Positions 20,178 to 32,525 of a stretch of DNA of 64,000 nt are shown here, piece by piece. The notes below the pieces were generated by a model. That model did no database searches. It was given only the letters and a program-made list of their open reading frames with translations, and had not been told where the DNA came from. Source of the stretch: Jannaschia sp. W003 (GTDB lineage: Bacteria; Pseudomonadota; Alphaproteobacteria; Rhodobacterales; Rhodobacteraceae); NCBI RefSeq assembly GCF_025144335.1, contig NZ_CP083539.1:1489501-1553500 (forward strand). Direction: 5' to 3'. A program made the position numbers and the translations under genes. Each line of letters begins with the position of its first letter. The first letter of the stretch is position 1.

Positions 20178-22199
20178 ATGGGCGACCTGAGGAAGATCGT
20201 GATCGACGGCCAGGAGGTCGAGGTCGACGGGGCCACCACCCTGATCCAGGCCTGCGAGCAGGCGGGCATCGAGATCCCGCGCTTCTGCTATCACGAGCGC
20301 CTGAGCATCGCCGGCAACTGCCGCATGTGCCTCGTGGAGGTGGTCGGCGGCCCGCCCAAGCCCGCCGCCTCCTGCGCCATGCAGGTGCGCGACCTGCGCC
20401 CCGGACCCGAGGGCCAGCCGCCCCAGGTCCGCACCAACTCGCCCATGGTCAAGAAGGCCCGCGAGGGGGTGATGGAGTTCCTGCTCATCAACCATCCCCT
20501 CGACTGCCCGATCTGCGACCAGGGCGGCGAGTGCGACCTGCAGGACCAGGCCATGGCCTACGGCGTGGACTTCTCGCGCTACCGCGAGCCCAAGCGCGCC
20601 GCCGTGGACCTCGACCTCGGGCCGCTGGTCGAGACGCACATGACGCGCTGCATCTCGTGCACCCGCTGCGTGCGCTTCACCACCGAGGTGGCCGGAATCA
20701 CCCAGATGGGGCAGGTGGGCCGCGGCGAGGACAGCGAGATCACCTCGTACCTCGGCGAGACCCTGAAATCGAACCTGCAGGGCAACATCATCGACCTGTG
20801 CCCCGTGGGCGCGCTGGTCTCGAAGCCGTATGCCTTCACCGCACGCCCCTGGGAGCTGACCAAGACCGAGACCGTGGGCGTGATGGACGCGCTCGGCGCC
20901 TCGATCCGCGTGGACACCAAGGGGCGCGAGGTCATGCGCATCCTGCCTCGCAACCACGACGGCACCAACGAGGAGTGGCTCGACGACAAGACCCGCTTCG
21001 TGTGGGACGGCCTGCGCCGCCAGCGCCTCGACCGCCCCTACATCCGCGAAAACGGCAAGCTGCGCCCCGCCACCTGGCCCGAGGCGATCGGCGCCGCCGC
21101 CGCCGCGCTGAAAGGCGCCGCGAAGCCCGCCGGCATCGTCGGCGACCTGGCCCCCACCGAGGCGGCCTTCGCGCTGCGCATGCTCATGGACTCCCTGGGC
21201 GGCGTGACCGAGTGCCGCACCGACGGCGCCAAGATCGGCCCCGAGCGGGCCTCCTACGCCGGAACGGCCGCCATCGAGGACATCGACGCGGCCCGCAACA
21301 TCCTCGTGGTCGGCGCCGACCCGGCCGTGGACGCGCCCGTGCTGAACGCGCGCATCCGCAAGGCCTGGCTCGCCGGCGCCGACGTCGGTCTGGTGGGCGA
21401 GGCCGTGGAGATGACCTTCCCCTACGCCCACGTCGGCACGGACCGCGCGGCCCTCGCCGGGCTGCTCGACCACGAGGTGTCGGACGAGACCCGGGAGACG
21501 CCCTCGCTGGTGATCGTGGGCATGGGCGCGCTCGCGGGCGATGACGGCGCCGCCGTGCTGGCCGCCGCGCGCCGCGTGGCCGAGAACTCCAACTCGGGCC
21601 TCCTGATCCTCCACACCGCCGCCGGGCGCGTCGGCGCCATGGACGCGGGCGCCCACTGCGAGGGCGGCATCGCCGAGGCGCTCGCGGGCGACGTGGTCTT
21701 CAACCTCGGCGCCGACGAGGTGGACGTCCCCGCCGGGCCATTCGTGATCTACCAGGGCTCCCACGGCGACCGCGGCGCGCACCGCGCCGACGTGATCCTG
21801 CCCGCCGCCGCCTGGACCGAGGAGCAGGGCCTCTTCGTGAACACCGAAGGGCGCCCGCAGCTGGCCCTTCGCGCCTCGTTCGCGCCGGGCGAGGCCAAGG
21901 AGAACTGGGCGATCCTGCGCGCGCTCTCGGCCGAGGCGGGGCACCAGCTGCCCTTCGACAGCCTCGCCGCCTGCCGCCGCCTGCTGGTCGAGCACGCCCC
22001 TGTGCTGGCCGAGATCGACGCCGTGGCCGAGAACCGCTTCGAGGCCGCACCGTCCGACGCCGCGATGGCCGAGGGGGACTTCGCGCGAACGCCACGCGAC
22101 TTCTACCTCACGAACCCGGTCGCGCGGGCCTCGCAGCTCATGGCCGAGCTCTCGCGCATCGCCTCGGGCCGCGACGCCGCCTCGCTCGCCGCCGAGTAG
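20178..22199 (+). CDS. nuoG: NADH-quinone oxidoreductase subunit G
   Basis: The 75 kDa subunit carrying three iron-sulfur clusters, 673 residues. Ligands are visible: Cys37, Cys48, Cys51, Cys66 (N1b); His106, Cys110, Cys113, Cys119 (N5); Cys158, Cys161, Cys164, Cys208 (N4). The extra N7 cluster motif of the E. coli-type subunit is not seen, as is usual for alphaproteobacteria and mitochondria. The remainder is the molybdopterin-oxidoreductase-like domain without cofactor. ATG 20178 is in the normal position; a GGCTAGAAC (20139-20147) just upstream may be a -10 element. Confidence 0.97.
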   Translation: MGDLRKIVIDGQEVEVDGATTLIQACEQAGIEIPRFCYHERLSIAGNCRMCLVEVVGGPPKPAASCAMQVRDLRPGPEGQPPQVRTNSPMVKKAREGVMEFLLINHPLDCPICDQGGECDLQDQAMAYGVDFSRYREPKRAAVDLDLGPLVETHMTRCISCTRCVRFTTEVAGITQMGQVGRGEDSEITSYLGETLKSNLQGNIIDLCPVGALVSKPYAFTARPWELTKTETVGVMDALGASIRVDTKGREVMRILPRNHDGTNEEWLDDKTRFVWDGLRRQRLDRPYIRENGKLRPATWPEAIGAAAAALKGAAKPAGIVGDLAPTEAAFALRMLMDSLGGVTECRTDGAKIGPERASYAGTAAIEDIDAARNILVVGADPAVDAPVLNARIRKAWLAGADVGLVGEAVEMTFPYAHVGTDRAALAGLLDHEVSDETRETPSLVIVGMGALAGDDGAAVLAAARRVAENSNSGLLILHTAAGRVGAMDAGAHCEGGIAEALAGDVVFNLGADEVDVPAGPFVIYQGSHGDRGAHRADVILPAAAWTEEQGLFVNTEGRPQLALRASFAPGEAKENWAILRALSAEAGHQLPFDSLAACRRLLVEHAPVLAEIDAVAENRFEAAPSDAAMAEGDFARTPRDFYLTNPVARASQLMAELSRIASGRDAASLAAE

Positions 22200-22201
22200 C
22201 C

Positions 22202-22621
22202 GTGCGCCGCGCGCCCCCGGCGCTCCTGGCCGGGCCGCTGCTGGCGGCCTGCGCCGCCGCCGCGCCCCCGCCGCCCGAGGCCGCGATCGAGGTCACGCTG
22301 TTCCGCCCCGAGTACCGGGGCGTGGAGACGGCTCTGCTCGCCCCCGACCTCGTGCGTCTGCGCGTGGCGATGGCCGGCGCGCGCGATCTCGCGGACCTGC
22401 GCGCCTATGCCGACTGCGCCGCCGCGCAGTACGCCCTGATCCGCGGCTTCCGCTACGCGCGGCACGTGCGCACGGCGCCGTCGGGGGAGGGCGAACGGGG
22501 TGGCGTCCGGCGCGCGGATGCTGTTTACACCGTCTCGCCGGACCTGCCGCGCGGGCTCAGGACCATCGAGGCCGAGGATCGCGTCGCGGAGTGCCGTCGT
22601 CGCGGCATCCCCACGGTCTGA
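22202..22621 (+). CDS. Hypothetical lipoprotein between nuoG and nuoH (139 aa)
   Basis: GTG 22202, two bases after the nuoG stop, opens an Arg-containing signal peptide with lipobox LLAAC (Cys17). The mature part includes EVTLFRPEYRGVETALLAPDLVRLRVAM, ADCAAAQYALIRGFRYARHVRT and AVYTVSPDLPRGLRTIEAEDRVAECRRRGIPTV. The Y-T-V-S-P-x-L-P-x-G-L-x-x-I-x-A-x-x-x-V-x-x-C pattern looks like a conserved small family with two Cys, but I do not know a name. Operon position suggests co-expression with complex I. Confidence 0.65.
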   Translation: MRRAPPALLAGPLLAACAAAAPPPPEAAIEVTLFRPEYRGVETALLAPDLVRLRVAMAGARDLADLRAYADCAAAQYALIRGFRYARHVRTAPSGEGERGGVRRADAVYTVSPDLPRGLRTIEAEDRVAECRRRGIPTV

Positions 22622-22657
22622 CCGCGCGCCGAAGACGACGCGAAGCAAGGGAACGAC

Positions 22658-23701
22658 ATGTCCGAATTCCTCCTCAGCCCCCTCGGGATCGCGCTGACCA
22701 TCCTGGTCCAGTGCCTCGCCGTGCTGGGCTTCGTGATGATCTCGCTGCTGTTCCTGGTGTACGGCGACCGCAAGATCTGGGCCGCCGTGCAGATGCGCCG
22801 CGGCCCCAACGTGGTCGGCCCGTTCGGCCTGCTGCAGACGGTGGCCGACGCGCTGAAGTACGTGGTCAAGGAGATCGTGATCCCCGCCGGCGCCGACCGC
22901 ACGGTGTTCTTGCTCGCGCCCCTCGTCTCCTTCGTGCTCGCCATGATCGCCTGGGCGGTGATCCCGTTCTCGGATGGCTGGGTGCTGGCCGACATCAACG
23001 TCGCCATCCTCTACGTCTTCGCCGTGTCCTCGCTCGAGGTGTACGGCGTGATCATGGGCGGCTGGGCATCGAACTCGAAGTATCCCTTCCTCGGCTCCTT
23101 GCGGTCCGCGGCGCAGATGATCTCCTACGAGGTGTCGATCGGCCTGATCATCATCGGCGTGATCCTCTCGACCGGATCGCTCAACTTCGGCGACATCGTG
23201 CGCGCGCAGGACAACGGCTGGGGCTTCTTCGGCTGGTACTGGCTGCCGCACTTCCCGATGGTGTTCCTGTTCTTCATCTCCACCCTGGCCGAGACCAACC
23301 GCCCGCCCTTCGACCTGCCCGAGGCCGAGTCCGAGCTCGTGGCAGGCTACCAGGTGGAGTACTCGTCGACGCCGTTCCTGCTGTTCATGGCAGGCGAGTA
23401 CATCGCGATCTTCCTGATGTGCGCGCTGACCTCGCTCTTGTTCTTCGGCGGCTGGCTGTCGCCGGTCCCGTTCCTGCCCGACGGCGCCTTCTGGATGGTG
23501 CTGAAGATGGCGTTCTTCTTCTTCCTCTTCGCCATGGTGAAGGCGATCGTGCCGCGCTACCGCTACGACCAGCTGATGCGGCTGGGCTGGAAGGTGTTCC
23601 TGCCCCTGTCGCTGGCCTGGGTGGTGATCGTGGCCTTCCTGGCCAAGTTCCAGGTCGCCGGCGCCTTCTGGGCGCGGTGGGAAATCCCGGGAGTGATCTG
23701 A
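22658..23701 (+). CDS. nuoH: NADH-quinone oxidoreductase subunit H
   Basis: The membrane subunit next to the quinone chamber, 347 residues with about eight transmembrane helices. Signature stretches: [90 protein letters not shown], and [17 protein letters not shown] near the end. The acidic loop residues that couple to the quinone site are conserved. ATG 22658 follows AAGGGAA; nuoI follows after one base. Confidence 0.97.
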   Translation: MSEFLLSPLGIALTILVQCLAVLGFVMISLLFLVYGDRKIWAAVQMRRGPNVVGPFGLLQTVADALKYVVKEIVIPAGADRTVFLLAPLVSFVLAMIAWAVIPFSDGWVLADINVAILYVFAVSSLEVYGVIMGGWASNSKYPFLGSLRSAAQMISYEVSIGLIIIGVILSTGSLNFGDIVRAQDNGWGFFGWYWLPHFPMVFLFFISTLAETNRPPFDLPEAESELVAGYQVEYSSTPFLLFMAGEYIAIFLMCALTSLLFFGGWLSPVPFLPDGAFWMVLKMAFFFFLFAMVKAIVPRYRYDQLMRLGWKVFLPLSLAWVVIVAFLAKFQVAGAFWARWEIPGVI

Positions 23702-23702
23702 G

Positions 23703-24197
23703 ATGACGCAAGTGGACTGGACCCGCGCCGCGAAGTACGCGCTGCTTGCCGACATCTGGGAAGGGTTCCGGCTGGGCTTCAAGTACTTCTTCGCGCCCAA
23801 GGCGACCGTGAACTATCCCCACGAGAAGGGTCCGCTCTCGCCCCGCTTCCGCGGCGAGCACGCCCTGCGCCGGTATCCCAACGGCGAGGAGCGGTGCATC
23901 GCCTGCAAGCTGTGCGAGGCGATCTGCCCTGCCCAGGCGATCACCATCGACGCCGAGCCGCGCGAGGACGGCTCGCGCCGCACCACGCGCTACGACATCG
24001 ACATGACCAAGTGCATCTACTGCGGCTTCTGCCAGGAGGCCTGCCCCGTGGACGCCGTGGTCGAGGGCCCCAACTTCGAGTTCGCCACCGAGACCCGCGA
24101 GGAGCTGTTCTACGACAAGGAGAAGCTGCTCGCGAACGGCGATCGCTGGGAAGCGCTGATCGCCAAGAACATCGAGCTGGACGCGCCCTACCGATGA
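23703..24197 (+). CDS. nuoI: NADH-quinone oxidoreductase subunit I
   Basis: The 23 kDa ferredoxin-type subunit with clusters N6a and N6b. The 164 residues hold both 4Fe-4S motifs: Cys65, Cys68, Cys71, Cys75 ([12 protein letters not shown]) and Cys104, Cys107, Cys110, Cys114 ([12 protein letters not shown]). The N-terminal amphipathic segment ([31 protein letters not shown]) is typical. The stop overlaps the next start (ATGA). Confidence 0.97.
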   Translation: MTQVDWTRAAKYALLADIWEGFRLGFKYFFAPKATVNYPHEKGPLSPRFRGEHALRRYPNGEERCIACKLCEAICPAQAITIDAEPREDGSRRTTRYDIDMTKCIYCGFCQEACPVDAVVEGPNFEFATETREELFYDKEKLLANGDRWEALIAKNIELDAPYR

Positions 24198-24418
24198 GCG
24201 AGAATGTCGAGAACCTCATCCTGACCCAGCTTCGGGAGATCCGCGACGAGCAACACGCCTCGCGCGAGGAGCGCGCCGCGTTCCGCAGCGAGGTGAAGCG
24301 CGAACTGAAGGACCTGCGGTCCCTCATCGGCGGGCAAGGCGTGATCCTGACCTCGATCGCGGGCTACATCCATCAGGTCGAGGAGCGGGTGGAAGCGCTC
24401 GAAGGGGACACGGAATGA
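24194..24418 (+). CDS. Small coiled-coil protein (74 aa) between nuoI and carboxymuconolactone-like gene
   Basis: The 74 residues are almost wholly helical with heptad character: [47 protein letters not shown]. No Cys, signal peptide or membrane helix. Short proteins starting [17 protein letters not shown] are found as stand-alone frames in Rhizobiales and Rhodobacterales; their role is unknown. Both ends overlap neighbours by four bases, a strong sign that it is translated. It may be an oligomerising adaptor; that is only inference. Confidence 0.68.
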   Translation: MSENVENLILTQLREIRDEQHASREERAAFRSEVKRELKDLRSLIGGQGVILTSIAGYIHQVEERVEALEGDTE

Positions 24419-24807
24419 CCGACGCGCCCAACCCCTTCGCCCAGTGGATGGCGCAGATGCAGGACATGGCGAAGACCATGAACCCCGCGCTGGAGCACTT
24501 CACGCCCCAGGGCTTCGAGAAGCTCTGGCCCACCATGCCCGGCGACATGGTCGAGCAGTTCGCCGGCAAGGGCATGAACCCCGAAGGGCTCGACGCCAAG
24601 ACGAAGATGCTGCTGACCCTCGCCGGCCTCACCGTGCTGGGCGCGCAGGCCGAGAGCCAGATCCGCATCACGGTCCGCCAGGCCGTGGAGCAGGGCGCCA
24701 CCCCGCAGGAGGTCGCCGAGACCATCGGCCTCATGGGCCTGTTCGGCGGCCTGCCCGCCATGAACAAGGCCATGACCCTCGCCAACGAGGTTCTGGAGAA
24801 GAAATGA
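24415..24807 (+). CDS. Carboxymuconolactone decarboxylase-like (AhpD fold) protein
   Basis: 130 residues. The C-terminal 75 residues ([58 protein letters not shown]) have the helical pattern of the carboxymuconolactone decarboxylase/AhpD family. The first 50 residues ([20 protein letters not shown]) are an extra amphipathic helix region. The protein has no Cys at all, and the usual His before the G-A-T motif is also missing, so AhpD-type redox chemistry is excluded and a structural or binding role is more likely. Four-base overlaps at both ends tie it to nuoI and nuoJ. Confidence 0.75.
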   Translation: MTDAPNPFAQWMAQMQDMAKTMNPALEHFTPQGFEKLWPTMPGDMVEQFAGKGMNPEGLDAKTKMLLTLAGLTVLGAQAESQIRITVRQAVEQGATPQEVAETIGLMGLFGGLPAMNKAMTLANEVLEKK

Positions 24808-25418
24808 CCGTCGCCGACTTCGCCTTCTACCTGTTCGCCGCCCTCGTGATCCTGGGCGGGCTGATGACCGTCGTGTCCCGCAACCCGGTCCACTCGGTGC
24901 TGTGGCTGATCCTCACTTTCCTCTCCACTGCCGGCCTCTTCGTGCTGCTGGGCGCCGAGTTCGTCGCCATGCTGCTGGTGATCGTCTACGTGGGCGCGGT
25001 GGCGGTGCTGTTCCTGTTCGTGGTGATGATGCTCGACATCGACTTCGCCGAGCTGAAGGCCGAGATGGCGCGCTACGTGCCGCTGGCGGGCCTGATCGGG
25101 CTGGTGCTCCTGATGCAGCTCACCATCGCCTACGGCGTGTGGGAATCGGCCGAGGGCGTCGTGGTTGCCGACGGCATCGCCACGCTGGTGCCGCTTGCCG
25201 AGCAAAACACCGCGGCCATCGGGCTGGTGCTCTACGACGACTACCTGCTGGCCTTCCAGCTCGCGGGCCTGATCCTGCTGGTCGCCATGATCGGCGCCAT
25301 CGCCCTCACGCTGCGGCACCGCAAGGACGTCAAGCGCCAGGACATCCTGCAGCAGATCTGGCGCGATCCGGCCAAGGCCATGCGCACCACCGACGTGAAG
25401 CCGGGGCAGGGGCTCTGA
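24804..25418 (+). CDS. nuoJ: NADH-quinone oxidoreductase subunit J
   Basis: Membrane subunit of 204 residues with five predicted helices. Conserved features include [54 protein letters not shown] (helices 2 and 3, written here in part for orientation: residues about 24-76) with the pi-bulge Tyr-Val-Gly-Ala segment, and [19 protein letters not shown] in the last helix. ATG 24804 overlaps the stop before it. A 24-codon peptide gene and then nuoK follow. Confidence 0.96.
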   Translation: MTVADFAFYLFAALVILGGLMTVVSRNPVHSVLWLILTFLSTAGLFVLLGAEFVAMLLVIVYVGAVAVLFLFVVMMLDIDFAELKAEMARYVPLAGLIGLVLLMQLTIAYGVWESAEGVVVADGIATLVPLAEQNTAAIGLVLYDDYLLAFQLAGLILLVAMIGAIALTLRHRKDVKRQDILQQIWRDPAKAMRTTDVKPGQGL

Positions 25419-25469
25419 GCCGACCCATCCGCGGTCCCATCCCGGGGCCGCCCGACAGGAGGACGACCC

Positions 25470-25544
25470 ATGTCCCGCACCACCCTCATCATCATCATCG
25501 TCGTGCTGATCATCCTGGTTTTCGGCGGCTTCAGCTTCCTGTAG
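25470..25544 (+). CDS. Tiny membrane peptide (24 aa) between nuoJ and nuoK
   Basis: ATG 25470 is preceded at eight bases by a perfect AGGAGG (25457-25462). The 24 codons encode MSRTT, then an uninterrupted run of about 14 Ile, Val, Leu and Phe residues, then GGFSFL and a TAG. A single transmembrane helix with a short polar N-terminus is evident. The ribosome-binding site is better than those of many neighbours, and the gap it fills (25419-25584) is otherwise unexplained. Possibly a small subunit or assembly peptide of complex I; not verified. It resembles DUF3309-type mini-proteins in composition only. Confidence 0.6.
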   Translation: MSRTTLIIIIVVLIILVFGGFSFL

Positions 25545-25584
25545 GCCGCGGCCAAACGGGGCAGCAGACCCACGCGAGGGACAC

Positions 25585-25890
25585 ATGATCGGACTCGAGC
25601 ACTACCTGACGGTCGCCGCCGCGCTCTTCGTGATCGGCGTCTTCGGCATCTTCTTGAACCGCAAGAACGTCATCATCATCCTGATGAGCGTCGAGCTGAT
25701 CCTGCTCGCCGTGAACATCAACTTCGTCGCCTTTTCGGCCTTCCTGGCCGACATCTCGGGGCAGGTGTTCACGCTGTTCGTGCTGACCGTGGCCGCCGCC
25801 GAGGCCGCCATCGGGCTGGCCATCCTCGTGTGCTTCTTCCGCAACCGCGGCACCATCGACGTCGAAGACGTGAACCGGCTGAGGGGCTGA
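25585..25890 (+). CDS. nuoK: NADH-quinone oxidoreductase subunit K
   Basis: 101 residues, three transmembrane helices. The conserved membrane glutamates are present: one in [16 protein letters not shown] (helix 2) and one in [14 protein letters not shown] (helix 3). The C-terminus [17 protein letters not shown] is the family norm. ATG 25585; nuoL begins one base after the stop. Confidence 0.97.
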   Translation: MIGLEHYLTVAAALFVIGVFGIFLNRKNVIIILMSVELILLAVNINFVAFSAFLADISGQVFTLFVLTVAAAEAAIGLAILVCFFRNRGTIDVEDVNRLRG

Positions 25891-25891
25891 C

Positions 25892-28021
<2,130 letters not shown>

Positions 28022-28028
28022 AGCCCCC

Positions 28029-29576
28029 ATGGACAACCTTCTCTCGATCATCACCTTCACGCCGCTGATCGCCGCGGCGATCCTGGCCCTGTTCCTGCGC
28101 GGCGACGACGAGGCGGCGCAGCGCAACGCCAAGTGGCTCGCCCTCGGCGCGACCGGCTTCACGTTCCTGGTCTCGATCTTCCTCCTGACCGGGTTCGACC
28201 CGGCCGACACCGGCTTCCAGTTCCTGGAGGACCGCGAGTGGCTGCTCGGTTTGCGCTACAAGATGGGCGTGGACGGCATCTCGATCCTGTTCGTGATGCT
28301 GACCACCTTCCTCATGCCGCTGGTGATCGCGTCCTGCTGGACCGTGACCCACCGGGTGAAGGACTACATGGTCGCGCTCCTGGTGCTCGAGACGCTGATG
28401 CTCGGCGTGTTCTCGGCGCTCGACCTGATCCTGTTCTACCTCTTCTTCGAGGCGGGCCTGATCCCGATGTTCCTGATCATCGGCATCTGGGGCGGCAAGG
28501 AGCGCATCTACGCATCCTTCAAGTTCTTCCTCTACACCCTGCTCGGCTCGGTGCTGATGCTGGTCGCCATGATCGCCATGTACGTGGACGCCGGCACCAC
28601 CGACATCCCCGCGTTGCTGGAGCACCGCTTCGCCTTCGACACGCTCTCGGTCCTCGGGATCACCATCCCGGGCGGCATGCAGACGCTGCTCTGGCTCGCC
28701 TTCTTCGCGTCGTTCGCGGTGAAGATGCCCATGTGGCCCGTGCACACCTGGCTGCCCGATGCCCACGTGCAGGCGCCCACCGCCGGCTCCGTGGTGCTGG
28801 CCGCGATCCTCCTGAAGATGGGCGGCTACGGCTTCCTGCGCTTCTCCCTGCCGATGTTCCCCGTGGGCTCCGAGATCCTCGGCCCCCTCGTGCTGTGGCT
28901 GTCCGTGATCGCCATCGTCTACACCTCGCTGGTGGCGCTGATGCAGGAGGACATGAAGAAGCTGATCGCCTACTCCTCGGTTGCCCACATGGGCTTCGTG
29001 ACCATGGGCATCTTCGCCGCCAACCGGCAGGGCATCGACGGCGCGATCTTTCAGATGATCAGCCACGGCTTCATCTCCGGCGCGCTCTTCCTGTGCGTGG
29101 GCGTGATCTACGACCGGATGCACACCCGCGACATCGCCGCCTATGGCGGGCTCGTGAACCGGATGCCGGCCTATGCCGCCGTCTTCATGCTCTTCACGCT
29201 GGCCAACGTCGGCCTGCCGGGCACCTCCGGGTTCGTGGGCGAGTTCCTCACCCTCATGGGCGTGTTCCAAGTCTCCACCATCATCGGCGTGATCGCCTGC
29301 ACCGGCGTGATCCTGTCGGCGGGCTACGCGCTGTGGCTCTACCGCCGGGTGGTGTTCGGGGACCTGATCAAAGAATCCCTGCGCTCGATTACCGACATGA
29401 CGGGCCGCGAGCGCGCGATCTTTGCGCCGCTGATCTTCTTCACAATCCTGCTCGGGGTCTATCCCAGCCTCGTCACCGACGTCATCGGCCCCTCGGTGGC
29501 CGAGCTGGTCGCGCGCTACGACGTGGCCACGGCCAACCTCGACCTCCACACCGCCGTCGCCGCGGCCGACCACTAG
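28029..29576 (+). CDS. nuoM: NADH-quinone oxidoreductase subunit M
   Basis: Second antiporter-like subunit, 515 residues. Motifs: [22 protein letters not shown] with the key membrane Glu, [76 protein letters not shown] and [19 protein letters not shown] 28029 is seven bases from the nuoL stop. Confidence 0.97.
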   Translation: MDNLLSIITFTPLIAAAILALFLRGDDEAAQRNAKWLALGATGFTFLVSIFLLTGFDPADTGFQFLEDREWLLGLRYKMGVDGISILFVMLTTFLMPLVIASCWTVTHRVKDYMVALLVLETLMLGVFSALDLILFYLFFEAGLIPMFLIIGIWGGKERIYASFKFFLYTLLGSVLMLVAMIAMYVDAGTTDIPALLEHRFAFDTLSVLGITIPGGMQTLLWLAFFASFAVKMPMWPVHTWLPDAHVQAPTAGSVVLAAILLKMGGYGFLRFSLPMFPVGSEILGPLVLWLSVIAIVYTSLVALMQEDMKKLIAYSSVAHMGFVTMGIFAANRQGIDGAIFQMISHGFISGALFLCVGVIYDRMHTRDIAAYGGLVNRMPAYAAVFMLFTLANVGLPGTSGFVGEFLTLMGVFQVSTIIGVIACTGVILSAGYALWLYRRVVFGDLIKESLRSITDMTGRERAIFAPLIFFTILLGVYPSLVTDVIGPSVAELVARYDVATANLDLHTAVAAADH

Positions 29577-29585
29577 GAATCCGCG

Positions 29586-31019
29586 ATGTCCGCCGACCTC
29601 TCCACCGTCCTTCCCGAGATCGTGCTCGCCGTCTGGGCCATGGGCTCGCTGCTCGCCGGCGTCTACGGCGGCAAGGACGCCATGGCCAAGCCGCTGACCT
29701 GGATGACCGCCGCCGTGCTGGTGGTGGTCGCCTTCTGGATCGGCGTGACCGATGCCAACGGCCTCGGCTTCGGCGGCATGGTCCTGAAGGACGGCTTCGC
29801 CCGCTTCGCGCAGGTCACCATCCTTCTCTCCGCTGCCGTCGTGCTGCTGATGTCCACCGACTGGATGGAGCGCCACGCGCTGCTGAAGTTCGAGTACCCC
29901 CTGATCGTCACCCTCGCCGTCGTCGGCATGATGGTGATGGTGGCCTCGAACGACCTCCTGACCCTCTACATGGGCCTCGAGCTGCAGTCGCTGTCGCTCT
30001 ACGTGCTGGCCGCCCTGCGCCGCGACTCCGCGCGCTCCACCGAGGCGGGCCTCAAGTACTTCGTGCTCGGCGCCCTGTCGTCGGGCCTGCTGCTCTACGG
30101 CATCAGCCTCGTCTACGGCTACACCGGCTCCACCAACTTCCGCACCGTGATCGCCGCCGCCATCGACGGGCACCTCGCCCTCGGCCTCCTGTTCGGCCTC
30201 GTGTTCCTGCTGGCCGGCCTCGCCTTCAAGATCTCGGCCGCGCCGTTCCACATGTGGACCCCGGACGTCTACGAGGGCGCGCCCACGCCGATCACCTCGC
30301 TCATGGCCACCGCCCCCAAGGTCGCCGCCATGGCGATGTTCGCCCGCGTCACCTACGGCGCCTTTGGCGGCGCCGTGGCCGACTGGCAGCAGATCGTCGT
30401 GGTGTTGTCGGTGATCTCGATGTTCCTCGGCGCCATCGCCGCGATCGGCCAGCGCGACATCAAGCGCCTCATGGCCTACTCCTCGATCGCCCACATGGGC
30501 TACGCGCTGATGGGCCTCGCCGCCGGCACGGCCGCGGGTGTGCAGGCGATGCTGCTCTACATGGCGATCTACGTCGTCATGAACCTCGGCACCTTCGCCT
30601 TCATCTTGTCGATGACCCGCGACGGGCGCGAGACCACCGACATCGCCTCGCTCAACCGGCTATCGGACCGCCATCCGGGCCGCGCGCTGGCCCTCCTGGT
30701 GCTGATGTTCAGCCTTGCCGGCATTCCGCCCCTCGTGGGCTTCTTCGCCAAACTCTACGTGCTGCAGGCTGCGGTGAACGCGGGTCTCACCTGGCTCGCC
30801 ATCCTCGGCGTGATCGCCAGCGTCATCGGCGCGTTCTACTACCTGCGCATCGTGTTCTACATGTACTTCGGCGAGGAGGACGCGCCCCTCGACGCAGGGA
30901 TGCGGACCCTGCCGTGGGTCACGCTGGTGGCCGCGGCCGCGATCATGGTGCTCGGCGTCGTCAACATGTTCGGCCTCGAGGGCGTGGCCGCCGCCGCCGC
31001 CCTGACGCTGGTGCCGTGA
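29586..31019 (+). CDS. nuoN: NADH-quinone oxidoreductase subunit N
   Basis: Third antiporter-like subunit and last complex I gene, 477 residues. Motifs: [93 protein letters not shown] and [21 protein letters not shown] 29586. The biotin ligase gene begins four bases after the TGA, so it probably shares the transcript. Confidence 0.97.
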   Translation: MSADLSTVLPEIVLAVWAMGSLLAGVYGGKDAMAKPLTWMTAAVLVVVAFWIGVTDANGLGFGGMVLKDGFARFAQVTILLSAAVVLLMSTDWMERHALLKFEYPLIVTLAVVGMMVMVASNDLLTLYMGLELQSLSLYVLAALRRDSARSTEAGLKYFVLGALSSGLLLYGISLVYGYTGSTNFRTVIAAAIDGHLALGLLFGLVFLLAGLAFKISAAPFHMWTPDVYEGAPTPITSLMATAPKVAAMAMFARVTYGAFGGAVADWQQIVVVLSVISMFLGAIAAIGQRDIKRLMAYSSIAHMGYALMGLAAGTAAGVQAMLLYMAIYVVMNLGTFAFILSMTRDGRETTDIASLNRLSDRHPGRALALLVLMFSLAGIPPLVGFFAKLYVLQAAVNAGLTWLAILGVIASVIGAFYYLRIVFYMYFGEEDAPLDAGMRTLPWVTLVAAAAIMVLGVVNMFGLEGVAAAAALTLVP

Positions 31020-31023
31020 TGCG

Positions 31024-31761
31024 TTGCCGCGCTTGAGCTGGCCCGAGGGCGTCGGCCGCATCGTTCTGGGCACGGTCGGCTCCACCTCCGAGGAGGCGCG
31101 CCTCCGTGCCGCCTCCGCACCGCTCTGGGTGCTGGCCCACGCGCAGACCGCGGCGCGGGGCCGCCGGGGGCGCCCCTGGGCCATGCCGCTGGGCAACTTC
31201 GCCGCCTCGCTGGCCTGGCGCCCGCCCGGCACGCCCGCCGACCACGCCCTGCGCTCCTTCGCTGCCTCGCTGGCCCTCCTCGACGCGCTGGAGGCGTTCG
31301 GCGTGGAGGGGTTGGCGCTCAAGTGGCCCAACGACGTGCTGCTCGGAGGCGCCAAGCTCGCCGGCATCCTCCTCGAGGCGCCCGATCCGGAGCTCGTGGT
31401 GCTTGGCGTCGGCGTGAACCTCGCCGCCGCACCCGACACGTCCGCGCTGGAGCCCGGCGCGCTGCCGCCCGCGTCCCTGGACGGACGCGTCGCCCCCGAG
31501 GCCCTGCTGGACGCGCTCGCCCCCCGCTTCGCGGCCGAGGAGGCGCGCCTGATCGCCGAGGGCTTCGCGCCCCTGCGCCGCGACTGGCTGGCCCGCGCCC
31601 ACGGCCTCGGCGCCCCGGCCACCGCGCGCCTGCCCGCCGAGACCGTGCCCGGCACCTTCGAGGACGTCGATGCGGCCGGCCACTTCGTGATGCGCACGCC
31701 CGGCGGCCGCCGCGCGATCCCGGCGGGCGACGTGTTCTTCGGAGGCCGCCCATGCTCCTGA
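31024..31761 (+). CDS. birA: Biotin--[acetyl-CoA-carboxylase] ligase
   Basis: Activates biotin to biotinyl-AMP and attaches it to carrier lysines, such as that of MccA here. The 245 residues contain STSEEARL, the biotin-binding loop ARGRRGRPWAMPLGNFAASL, KWPNDVLLGGAKLAGILLE and a C-terminal SH3-like part. There is no N-terminal helix-turn-helix, so it is a group I ligase without repressor function. The start is TTG 31024 (another TTG lies three codons on); an ATG just upstream reads into a stop. Its place after nuoN is the same as in the Paracoccus complex I cluster. It overlaps coaX by ten bases. Confidence 0.93.
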   Translation: MPRLSWPEGVGRIVLGTVGSTSEEARLRAASAPLWVLAHAQTAARGRRGRPWAMPLGNFAASLAWRPPGTPADHALRSFAASLALLDALEAFGVEGLALKWPNDVLLGGAKLAGILLEAPDPELVVLGVGVNLAAAPDTSALEPGALPPASLDGRVAPEALLDALAPRFAAEEARLIAEGFAPLRRDWLARAHGLGAPATARLPAETVPGTFEDVDAAGHFVMRTPGGRRAIPAGDVFFGGRPCS

Positions 31762-32525
31762 CGATCGACTGCGGCAACACCAACACCGTTTTCGCGCTCT
31801 GGGACGGGACGCGCTTCGCGGCCGAGTGGCGCATGGCCACCCAGCATCAGCGCACCGCCGACGAGTACTACACCTGGCTGCGCACCATGATGCGCCTCCA
31901 CGACCTGGAGGTGACGATCACGGACTGCATCGTGTCCTCCACGGTGCCCCGGGTCGTGTTCAACCTGCGCGTCCTGTGCGACCGCTACTTCGGCACCCGC
32001 CCCCTCGTGGTCGGCAAGCCCGAGTGCCGCCTGCCGGTGCCTCCGCGGGTGGACGAGGGCACCACCGTCGGCCCCGACCGGCTGGTCAACAGCGCCGGCG
32101 GCTTCGACCGCCACGGCGGCGACCTCATCATCGTCGACTTCGGCACCGCCACGACTTTCGACGTAGTGGACACCGACGGGGCCTACGTGGGCGGCGTCAT
32201 CGCCCCCGGCGTGAACCTTTCGCTGGAGGCGCTGCACATGGCGGCCGCCGCGCTGCCGCACGTCGACATCACCCACCCGCAGCGCGTGGTGGGCACGAAC
32301 ACGGTGGCCTGCATGCAGTCGGGCATCTTCTGGGGCTACGTCGGGCTGGTGAAGGAGATCACCGCCCGCATCCGCGCGGAACGGGACCGGTCCATGACCG
32401 TTGTCTCCACCGGCGGGCTCGCGCCCCTCTTCCAGCAATCCGAAGACCTCTTCGACCACCTCGAGGGTGACCTCACGATGCACGGCCTGACCGTCATCCA
32501 CCGATTCAACAAGGACAATCCATGA
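31752..32525 (+). CDS. coaX: Type III pantothenate kinase
   Basis: Phosphorylates pantothenate in the first step of coenzyme A synthesis. The 257 residues show the ASKHA-fold signatures LLTIDCGNTNTVFALWDG (Asp6), PPRVDEGTTVGPDRLVN, IIVDFGTATTFDVVD and SGIFWGYVGLVKEI. Length is typical for the family (about 255-260). ATG 31752 lies inside the end of birA; the stop overlaps the ATG of the RNase J gene. Confidence 0.94.
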   Translation: MLLTIDCGNTNTVFALWDGTRFAAEWRMATQHQRTADEYYTWLRTMMRLHDLEVTITDCIVSSTVPRVVFNLRVLCDRYFGTRPLVVGKPECRLPVPPRVDEGTTVGPDRLVNSAGGFDRHGGDLIIVDFGTATTFDVVDTDGAYVGGVIAPGVNLSLEALHMAAAALPHVDITHPQRVVGTNTVACMQSGIFWGYVGLVKEITARIRAERDRSMTVVSTGGLAPLFQQSEDLFDHLEGDLTMHGLTVIHRFNKDNP

